This document shows, in pieces, positions 5,644-11,826 of a DNA stretch of 11,826 bases. This stretch comes from Bacteroidales bacterium (GTDB lineage: Bacteria > Bacteroidota > Bacteroidia > Bacteroidales > WCHB1-69). The DNA is taken from NCBI GenBank assembly GCA_031264975.1, contig JAISDH010000447.1:1-11826 (forward strand). The letters run 5' to 3'. A model generated the notes under the pieces. The model did not search any database, had not been told where the DNA came from, and saw only the letters and a list, made by a program, of their open reading frames with translations. The position numbers and the translations under genes are program-made. How positions within the stretch are numbered: the stretch's first letter is position 1; every line of letters begins with the position of its first letter.

Positions 5644-7968
5644 ATGAACATCATTAAAAAATTAATTCTTTTTTTGTCCATTTTTTCTCTCATTCAAATA
5701 ACTTATGCCCAAAATATTCCTTCTAAAGTAACCATACGCGGAAAAATTACCGACAGCCAAACAGGTGAAACACTTCCAGGCGCTTCAGTTTTAATTAAGG
5801 ATACAACAACAGGAGCCACTTCCGATGTTCAAGGGAATTATACATTATCGTTAGAAAAAGGCAGTTATATAATTTCTTTTGCTTACATGGGTTATGAAAC
5901 GCAAGAAATCAATGTAAATGCGAATACATCACAAACTATTGATATAAAACTTAATTCAAATGCACAGGAGTTAACGGAGGTTGTTGTATCATCGCGCAAA
6001 AAAGACGAGAATGTGACGAGTACCAATATGGGCGTCGAAAAGATGAATATAAAGGAAATACAACTTTTACCCGCACTTGCGGGTGAAGTCGACGTACTCA
6101 AAGTTGTTCAATTGTTGCCCGGAGTACAAGCCACCAGCGAAGGTAGTTCGGGTTTCAGCGTGCGCGGCGGGTCGCCCGACCAAAACCTGATTCTTTTGGA
6201 CAACACTACCGTTTACAATGCTTCCCATCTGCTGGGGTTCTTTTCGGTTTTTAACAACGACGTAATAAGCGGATTGGAACTTTACAAAGGTGATATTCCC
6301 GCTAAATACGGTGGGCGCTTATCTTCGCTGTTGAGCATAAAAACTAAATCAGAGATGCCTTCACGTTTTCAAGGGACAGGCGGTCTCGGATTGATTTCTT
6401 CGCGCCTGATGTTGGAAGGCCCAATGGGCGGACGTACTTCGTGGATGATAGGCGCACGGCGCAGTTATGCAGACCTGTTTTTAAAACTTTCAGGTGATGA
6501 GGCTATGAGTAGTGCATCCATTTATTTTTACGATATGAACGCCAAACTTTTCCATCGTTTTACTTCTGGTGACAATCTTGAACTGAATGCCTATTACGGG
6601 AAAGATGTTTTTGGTGCCGACAAGGTTTTGAAATTCGATTATGGAAATTTAGCCGGTTCGCTGACGTGGAGGCATATATTTTCCGAAAATCTTTATTCAA
6701 AGTTTAGTATCAATGTCAGCAATTATGATTATGGTACGGGCATGGAATCGGATGGGATGAGTACCGATTGGACGGGACGGATTTTTGATGTGGCTTTCAA
6801 ATTTGACTTTAACCAACATATCAACCGATGGTGGAATCTGAATTACGGACTATCTACCATTGTGCATCGCATCAATCCGGGAGATGTAACAATGTCTAAC
6901 TACACCGATTATAAGGTGCAAAGTACATTAGCCTTGGAAAATGACTTTTATATATCAAACGAACAGCAATTGACCGATAAGTTAAGTGCCCGTTACGGTA
7001 TACGCCTTTCGTTTTTCCAAAACGTGGGAGAAACAACTATGTTTAGATACAATAACCAACATCAGGTAATTGATTCGGTTGATTATACTACCGGACATAT
7101 TTATTATACATATACTGAATGGGAGCCGCGTGCAGGACTGGTCTATCTGTTTGATAATCAATCATCTGTCAAAGCTAATTATGCCCGCAATGCACAATAC
7201 CTGCAATTAGCCGAAAATTCGGCATCGGGTTCGCCGTTCAACGTGTGGTTTTCGGCAAGCCCGAATATTAAACCTCAAACCGTAGATATGTTTTCGTTAG
7301 GATATTTCCGCAATTTTAGTGACAATATGTTTGAAACATCGGTCGAAGTATATTACAAATCCATGCATAATGTTATTGATTTTGCCGACCATGCCAAGTT
7401 GCTTTTAAATCCGTATCTCGAAGGCGAAGTACGCACAGGGAAAGGGCGAGCTTACGGCGTGGAGTTTACCGTAAAAAAAAAATCGGGAAAATTGACGGGA
7501 TTTGTCAATTATACGCTTTCGCGTTCGGAACGAACCATTTCCGAAATCAATGATGGGAAAACCTATCTGGCGCCTTACGATAAACCGCATGTGGTCAATA
7601 TTTCCCTTAATTACAAATTTTCGAAAAAATGGAACGCATCGGCCTTATGGGTATTTTCCACCGGAACGCCAACAACCTATCCGACGGGGCGTTTTGAAAT
7701 CAACGGCGAATATTTCCCGATTTATTCGGGACGTAACGAATACCGCAAACCCAACTACCACCGCCTTGACCTTTCGGTGAATTATATTCCCAATCCCGAT
7801 TCGAAAAAACGTTGGAAGGGCGAATGGAATTTTTCAATATACAATGCGTATGCACGAAAAAATGCGTGGATAATCAACTACAATCAGGCCGATACGCCTA
7901 CGCCTACCGCCGAAATGACGTATCTTTTCGGAATAATACCGTCCATTACATATAATTTCAAATTTTAG
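5644..7968 (+). CDS. TonB-dependent outer-membrane receptor with carboxypeptidase-like N-terminal domain
   Basis: A 774-aa outer-membrane transporter. Residues 1-22 are a signal peptide (NIIKKLILFLSIFSLIQI, then TYAQ). About 28-105 is the carboxypeptidase-D regulatory-like (CarboxypepD_reg-like) domain (IRGKITDSQTGETLPGASVL). A TonB-box-like TEVVVSS follows at 111-117, the plug lies at about 125-235 (FSVRGGSPDQNLILLDN), and the rest is a beta-barrel ending in the aromatic TYNFKF typical of outer-membrane proteins. The start at 5644 is chosen because it begins the signal peptide; the in-frame ATG at 5596 would add 16 residues before it. This subtype, paired with a DUF4249 lipoprotein and not with SusD, is a known Bacteroidota arrangement of unknown substrate. 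It would import a ligand using proton-motive energy relayed by TonB. The AraC gene on the other strand is the probable regulator. Confidence 0.93.
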   Translation: MNIIKKLILFLSIFSLIQITYAQNIPSKVTIRGKITDSQTGETLPGASVLIKDTTTGATSDVQGNYTLSLEKGSYIISFAYMGYETQEINVNANTSQTIDIKLNSNAQELTEVVVSSRKKDENVTSTNMGVEKMNIKEIQLLPALAGEVDVLKVVQLLPGVQATSEGSSGFSVRGGSPDQNLILLDNTTVYNASHLLGFFSVFNNDVISGLELYKGDIPAKYGGRLSSLLSIKTKSEMPSRFQGTGGLGLISSRLMLEGPMGGRTSWMIGARRSYADLFLKLSGDEAMSSASIYFYDMNAKLFHRFTSGDNLELNAYYGKDVFGADKVLKFDYGNLAGSLTWRHIFSENLYSKFSINVSNYDYGTGMESDGMSTDWTGRIFDVAFKFDFNQHINRWWNLNYGLSTIVHRINPGDVTMSNYTDYKVQSTLALENDFYISNEQQLTDKLSARYGIRLSFFQNVGETTMFRYNNQHQVIDSVDYTTGHIYYTYTEWEPRAGLVYLFDNQSSVKANYARNAQYLQLAENSASGSPFNVWFSASPNIKPQTVDMFSLGYFRNFSDNMFETSVEVYYKSMHNVIDFADHAKLLLNPYLEGEVRTGKGRAYGVEFTVKKKSGKLTGFVNYTLSRSERTISEINDGKTYLAPYDKPHVVNISLNYKFSKKWNASALWVFSTGTPTTYPTGRFEINGEYFPIYSGRNEYRKPNYHRLDLSVNYIPNPDSKKRWKGEWNFSIYNAYARKNAWIINYNQADTPTPTAEMTYLFGIIPSITYNFKF

Positions 7969-7972
7969 AATC

Positions 7973-8848
7973 ATGTCAAAAAATAATAGCAAAATAGTAA
8001 AGAGCTTATTATTGATAATTCTCAATTTTTCATTCTTCATTTTTAATTCCTGCACTGCGCCTATCGACATTGAAACCGATGATTCGCTGCCTGTTATCTC
8101 CATTTTCGGCAGTTTTACCGATGAGTTAAAGCAGCAATCGGTAACTGTTTCCGTATCATCCCCCTATTTCGACAATCAGCCCAATCGTGCATTGTCAGGG
8201 GCTACGGTAGAGGTAAGCACCTCCAATGGCGACGTGTTTATGCTTGTAGAAGACCCCGTCAACCCTGGACGTTACCAAACTCAAAATGAAGTGGCAGGCG
8301 TTCCGGGAACTACTTACAAGCTTATAGTGAAAGCGGACATTAATAACGATGGGGTGCAAGAATCTTATTCGGTAACCTCAACAATGCCTACAATTATGAC
8401 GGTCGATTCAATCCGCATCAAAAGTGTGAGTGCAATGGGAAAGCAATCGTATGAATTATCTGTCTATGCGCAAGACCCTCTCACCGAAGATTATTACTTG
8501 GGAATATATGAAATAAACGGCTTGCTCATGGACAAAATCAGCAAATATAGCATACTGAATGATGAGATGTTCAACGGACAATATATGAACAGTTGGGCAT
8601 TGGGAAAATTTGGAACAATGGATGACGATGACGACCGCATGCGGTTAAAATCGGGCGATGTAGTAATCCTTCATTTCAGCCGCATAGAAAAAGGTTATTA
8701 CTATTTTATCCAACAATGTAGAAATGGGATGAATGGGGAGTCGCCTTTTGGCGGCCCCGCATCAAATATTGTTACAAATATTTCGGGCGGTGGTGTAGGG
8801 TATTTTACCGCTTATGCAGTGTCAAAAACCACGGCAGTGGTAGAATGA
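7973..8848 (+). CDS. DUF4249 outer-membrane lipoprotein, partner of the TonB receptor
   Basis: A 291-aa lipoprotein. Residues 1-26 are a lipoprotein signal (SLLLIILNFSFFIFNS) and Cys27 is the likely lipidation site, followed by TAPIDIETDD, an acidic stretch of the sort associated with surface display in Bacteroidota. An immunoglobulin-like beta region (LSGATVEVSTSNGD, PGTTYKLIVKAD) spans about 40-140. The C-terminus carries a DUF4249-like ending, SPFGGPASNIVTNISGGGVG at about 257-276. By analogy with SusC/SusD it may be the surface ligand-binding lid of the receptor, but the substrate is not known. It starts 4 nt after the receptor stop, and its own stop overlaps the next gene (ATGA, 8845-8848). 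Confidence 0.88.
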   Translation: MSKNNSKIVKSLLLIILNFSFFIFNSCTAPIDIETDDSLPVISIFGSFTDELKQQSVTVSVSSPYFDNQPNRALSGATVEVSTSNGDVFMLVEDPVNPGRYQTQNEVAGVPGTTYKLIVKADINNDGVQESYSVTSTMPTIMTVDSIRIKSVSAMGKQSYELSVYAQDPLTEDYYLGIYEINGLLMDKISKYSILNDEMFNGQYMNSWALGKFGTMDDDDDRMRLKSGDVVILHFSRIEKGYYYFIQQCRNGMNGESPFGGPASNIVTNISGGGVGYFTAYAVSKTTAVVE

Positions 8849-9180
8849 AAAATATGAAGGCTTTTGTTTATAAATTGGAAAAAGAAATCGAAGCCCGCTT
8901 ACAAGTCGTCGAAGCGATGGAAGCGGATATGCTCAAAAAATCACTGGAAGCCTCTCATATTCTTGGTAATACGTTCGACCGTCCGGAAAAATTTATCACG
9001 TTCTATGAATTTAAAGATGCTATCGAAGAAATTTACTTTTTCAAGAATATCAAATCCCGCCACTGCGCTCATCTGATTTATTACCGCACTATTTATAACA
9101 TAGAAATGAATCGTCCGGTGAAAAACATCGAGGTTCAGCGTACATACCTGAATAAAGAACTGGAAGACATATTATGTTAA
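8845..9180 (+). CDS. Short RteC N-terminal-like protein
   Basis: A 111-aa, predicted cytoplasmic, largely helical and charged protein. Its sequence reads like the N-terminal domain of RteC, the regulator of excision in tetracycline-resistance conjugative transposons: KLEKEIEARLQVVEAMEADM (10-29), ITFYEFKDAIEEIYFFKNIK (51-70), LIYYRTIYNIEMNRP (77-91) and RTYLNKELEDI at the end. RteC proteins are normally about 280 aa with a winged-helix DNA-binding C-terminus, which is absent here. The short form does not look like random decay, because its stop falls exactly within the start of the next gene and its start overlaps the DUF4249 stop. The ATG at 8854 is an alternative start. A partner or adaptor for the following membrane AraC protein is a reasonable guess, not shown. 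Confidence 0.75.
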   Translation: MKNMKAFVYKLEKEIEARLQVVEAMEADMLKKSLEASHILGNTFDRPEKFITFYEFKDAIEEIYFFKNIKSRHCAHLIYYRTIYNIEMNRPVKNIEVQRTYLNKELEDILC

Positions 9181-10310
9181 TGGCAATTGTATATATTGGC
9201 ATGGCTCAATGCCTCTTTTCAGCTCTACTGGTCTTTTCCAAGAGGCCATTAAATATAGCCGATAAGATTTTAGAATTTTGGCTATTAGTGTCGTCTTTTT
9301 TATTTATTTATTTATTTATTAAAAAAATATACAACATAGAAGGCTATGTGTGGCCAATTTCACTCGGCTTAATTATTGTTTTTCCTGAATTTCTTGTCTT
9401 GTATTCCAAATATATAACTACAGAACAACAGAAATTTAACAAACGAGACCTTCTCTACTTTATTCCTTTCTATATTGTTCTATGTATCATATTTTTATAT
9501 TATATCATTGGGCCGGCCGGTTCTTTTTCGTATAATATGGAATACAACTATGCAATTTGGCCATTGACAACATTAGAATATCTATTTTATATAACCCTTT
9601 GGAGTTATTCATTTGTTGCAATTTATTATGTCATTCGATATAAAAAACAAATCAACCAATCTTATTCATTTGATTCACATAAAATTAATTTGTCATGGTT
9701 ATTGATTGTTATTATTGGTTATTTTATAACCTACAATTTGCTTATGCTGATAATAAAAACTTATTTTGAAAAATTAGATTATGAAGAACTTCTTGTGTTT
9801 ATAAATGGAGCACAATTAATCTTCATCTATTTACTTAGTTATTTTGGTTTTTTGCAACAACAATTAATATCAGATAAAAAATCAGTTGTTTTAAGTAAAT
9901 TCGTTATTAAAGAAGCAGACTCTAACACATATCAAAAATCCGGATTGAAAGAAATAACCAAGGTAGAAGAGAATTTAAAGAAACTGATTAATTGTATGAA
10001 TACATTTGAACCATGGAAAGACAATGAATTATCAGTAACAAAATTATCAGAATTGACCGGCATACCAAAGCATTATATTACTCAAATATTGAATGATAAT
10101 TTGCAAAAGAATTTCTATACTTTTATTAATGAATACCGCACAGAGTATGTAAAAAAACTTATAATATCACCCAAATACAGTCATTGGTCAATAGTTTCCA
10201 TTGCTTATGAAAGTGGTTTTAACTCAAAAGCGGCATTTAATAATTTCTTTAAAAAGTATACAGGTATGACACCTTCCCAGTATAAAGAACTTAATAGCAA
10301 TAAACCTTAA
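9174..10310 (+). CDS. Membrane-embedded AraC-type regulator (7TM + HTH)
   Basis: A 378-aa protein with about seven hydrophobic segments, at roughly 4-21, 32-50, 57-78, 93-113, 128-154, 172-195 and 205-226. A cytoplasmic linker follows, then an AraC double HTH at about 285-375: LSVTKLSELTGIPKHYITQI and SIVSIAYESGFNSKAAFNNF, then FKKYTGMTPSQYKELN, the standard family C-terminus. It is thus a transcription factor anchored in the inner membrane, sensing a signal in or across the membrane. The start overlaps the RteC-like stop (ATGTTAATG at 9174-9182; the ATG at 9180 is equally possible), implying translational coupling. The gene is visibly richer in A+T than the receptor genes, hinting at a different origin. 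Likely targets are its own operon or the SusC gene downstream. Confidence 0.88.
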   Translation: MLMAIVYIGMAQCLFSALLVFSKRPLNIADKILEFWLLVSSFLFIYLFIKKIYNIEGYVWPISLGLIIVFPEFLVLYSKYITTEQQKFNKRDLLYFIPFYIVLCIIFLYYIIGPAGSFSYNMEYNYAIWPLTTLEYLFYITLWSYSFVAIYYVIRYKKQINQSYSFDSHKINLSWLLIVIIGYFITYNLLMLIIKTYFEKLDYEELLVFINGAQLIFIYLLSYFGFLQQQLISDKKSVVLSKFVIKEADSNTYQKSGLKEITKVEENLKKLINCMNTFEPWKDNELSVTKLSELTGIPKHYITQILNDNLQKNFYTFINEYRTEYVKKLIISPKYSHWSIVSIAYESGFNSKAAFNNFFKKYTGMTPSQYKELNSNKP

Positions 10311-10589
10311 CCAAAAGGGCCTGAACAAAATTTCTAAAAATTTATTCTGGAATAGGGATTGAGAGAATAGTATGAAATATAATTTTTTTGTGTTAATCAA
10401 AAGATTAACATCCTATCCGTATCTGCTTATCTGTTTGATAATAAACGTCCTGCAAAATCAAGACGCTACTACATCATTAAAATCAAGACGTCTACTTAAC
10501 ATGGCATAACAATCAAGGCGATTTGAAATTTAAGGCCTTGTACCTTTACTGAAACTTTTAATATCCATTAATAAAAAACACGTGAAGAA
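10311..10589 (+). promoter_or_regulatory. SusC-gene regulatory region
   Basis: A 279-bp non-coding AT-rich stretch. No clear intrinsic terminator follows the AraC-like gene. At 10391-10410 TGTTAATC/GATTAACA is a perfect 8-bp inverted repeat with an AAAA loop and no following T run, so it is more likely an operator or weak hairpin than a terminator. Three copies of AATCAAGRCG follow (separate entry). At 10541-10548 TACCTTTA differs in one base from the Bacteroides -7 consensus TAnnTTTG; the nearest TTTG (10522-10525) is only 15 bp upstream, shorter than the usual spacing, which fits an activator-dependent promoter. The leader to the ATG at 10590 would be about 35 nt. Confidence 0.5.
10454..10520 (+). 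repeat. Three AATCAAGRCG direct repeats upstream of the SusC promoter
   Basis: The 12-mer AAAATCAAGACG occurs exactly at 10454-10465 and 10479-10490 (25-bp period). A third copy, AATCAAGGCG, is at 10511-10520, 30 bp after the second. The array ends about 20 bp before the -7-like element, where an activator could touch RNA polymerase. AraC-family proteins commonly bind direct repeats, so this is a candidate binding array for one of the two AraC-type regulators in the window. Confidence 0.55.
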
Positions 10590-11826
10590 ATGAAAGAATC
10601 AGTAAAGGCTCTTCTGCCCATCTTAAGAAGTATTGTAAGGCTTCTGCTTACAGTCGTATTGTTGTTCCACGTTTCAACGAATGCTTTTTCTCAGGGATCG
10701 AAAACAATTACCGGTAATGTAATCGATTCTTATGGCGAATCTCTTATAGGAGTTTCCGTAGCTGTGAAAGGTACAACAGTTGGAACGGTAACCGATTATG
10801 AAGGAAACTATAAACTAGATGTTCCTGTTGGTAGTAAGGTTCTGTCATTCTCATATATGGGAATGAAACCCATTGACATCCCTTTAGAAGGACAAACGCA
10901 AATTAATGTGACCATGGAAGAGGAAAGCCTGGGGTTGGATGAAGTAGTTGTCATAGGCTATGGGGTACAGAAAAAAAGTGATGTAACAGGAGCCATATCA
11001 AGTGTTAAAGCTGAAGACCTGGCGAATCTGTCAACCGCAAGCGCTGCCTCTGCAATGCAGGGAAAAGTGTCAGGCGTTCAGGTTATAAATACTTCCGGGG
11101 CTCCGGGATCTGCTTCAACAATACGTATTCGGGGGTTTTCATCCAATGGTATATCAGAACCTCTTTATATTGTTGACGGATTAAAAGTACCAGGTATTGA
11201 TTATCTGGATGCCGGTAATATCGAAAGTATTGAAATTTTAAAAGATGGCGCATCCGCCGCTATTTATGGTGCAGAAGCCGGCAATGGCGTTGTGCTGGTA
11301 ACTACAAAAACCGGCAAGAAGGGGCAGGGTAAAATATTTTTCAATACACAAAATTCGTTCTCATCTTTAGCAAGAAAAATAAAATTACTTAATGCCCATG
11401 ATTTCATTACTTATGCATTGGAAGCAAATCCAAACTTCGCCCAGGAATTAGACATGTTTTATTATAACGACCCCAGCAGTTATGTAAATAATAAGCTTGC
11501 TGATACGGATTGGCAGGATGAGTTTTTTTCAACAGGATATAAACAGCGTTATACTGTGGGATTTCAGGGCGGATCCGATAAAGGGTCTTTATATATTTCC
11601 CTAAATTATCTCGACCATGATGGTATCATAACAGGTTCACAAGATACCTATAAACGAATTTCCGGACAGTTAAATGCGGATTACAAGATTAAAAGTTGGT
11701 TCGATGCAGGGGTAACTACTTCAATAGAAACGTCGAAATACAAACAGGTCGGAGAGAGCAGTGTGCTGGCAAGCGTCAATATGATGTACTTAATGGACCC
11801 TTTAACCCCGGTTGAGTATTCCGACG
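10590..11826 (+). CDS. SusC/RagA-family TonB-dependent receptor, N-terminal part (runs off window)
   Basis: The first 412 codons of an outer-membrane nutrient transporter, usually about 1000 aa in full. Residues 1-35 are a signal peptide (KALLPILRSIVRLLLTVVLL, ending NAFSQ). About 38-110 is the carboxypeptidase-like domain (ITGNVIDSYGESLIGVSVAV). The SusC TonB-box region DEVVVIGYG is at 117-125. The plug covers about 128-245 with family signatures MQGKVSGVQV, IRIRGFSSN, PLYIVDGLK and IEILKDGASAAIYGAEAGNG. Barrel strands follow (DTDWQDEFFSTGYKQRYTVG). There is no STN domain at the N-terminus, so FecR/anti-sigma signalling through this receptor is not indicated. The ATG at 10590 is preceded by only a weak GAAGAA. 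A SusD-like gene would be expected downstream, outside the window. The substrate cannot be read from this part. Confidence 0.95.
   Translation, partial: MKESVKALLPILRSIVRLLLTVVLLFHVSTNAFSQGSKTITGNVIDSYGESLIGVSVAVKGTTVGTVTDYEGNYKLDVPVGSKVLSFSYMGMKPIDIPLEGQTQINVTMEEESLGLDEVVVIGYGVQKKSDVTGAISSVKAEDLANLSTASAASAMQGKVSGVQVINTSGAPGSASTIRIRGFSSNGISEPLYIVDGLKVPGIDYLDAGNIESIEILKDGASAAIYGAEAGNGVVLVTTKTGKKGQGKIFFNTQNSFSSLARKIKLLNAHDFITYALEANPNFAQELDMFYYNDPSSYVNNKLADTDWQDEFFSTGYKQRYTVGFQGGSDKGSLYISLNYLDHDGIITGSQDTYKRISGQLNADYKIKSWFDAGVTTSIETSKYKQVGESSVLASVNMMYLMDPLTPVEYSD

Noticed and set aside
163..10547. TGTACCTTT shared by 163-171 and 10539-10547, each preceded by AAGGC, as attL/attR of a 10.4-kb element
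   Set aside because: The shared core is only 9 bases, both copies fit the common Bacteroides -7 promoter motif, and the second sits where a SusC promoter is expected. A coincidence of promoters is more likely.

Overview
The window looks like accessory DNA from a Bacteroidota genome, most likely order Bacteroidales. It carries IntDOT-type tyrosine recombinases with a Bacteroides-style arm-binding N-terminus, short excisionase-like helix-turn-helix (HTH) proteins, a TonB receptor/DUF4249 lipoprotein pair, a SusC-family receptor, and genes that mostly lack Shine-Dalgarno sites. No RNA gene, CRISPR array or IS element was seen. Assignments rest on reading motifs by eye; no database search was run.

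Region 1 (1-4096) is an integration module. A gene-poor leader of about 400 bp holds a GTACCTTTGC motif, which resembles both the Bacteroides -7 promoter element and the CTnDOT-type att core. It is followed by two tandem tyrosine recombinases (500-1732, 1747-3051) and a small RhuM-like protein (3048-3452) coupled to the second one. A perfect 15-bp bidirectional terminator (3461-3498) separates this operon from two convergent, overlapping HTH genes (3501-3812, 3809-4096) that look like excisionase or regulatory factors.

Region 2 (4097-4622) holds a decayed gene of the dihydrofolate reductase/RibD C-terminal family. Its homology runs through two frameshifts and ends 1 nt short of the next gene.

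Region 3 (4624-10310) is a regulated outer-membrane transport locus. A soluble AraC-type regulator (4624-5514, minus) is divergent from a tight four-gene operon: a TonB-dependent receptor, a DUF4249 lipoprotein, a 111-aa protein resembling the N-terminal part of RteC, and a 7-helix membrane protein with a C-terminal AraC HTH domain. The last three junctions are 4-nt spacing, ATGA overlap and ATGTTAATG overlap, which suggests co-translation. The intergenic region has two palindromes that may be operators.

Region 4 (10311-11826) contains a 279-bp regulatory region with three copies of an AATCAAGRCG element upstream of a Bacteroides-like -7 motif, then the first 412 codons of a SusC-family receptor that runs off the window. 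The inferred picture is that the membrane AraC protein links the first receptor operon to expression of the neighbouring SusC system.
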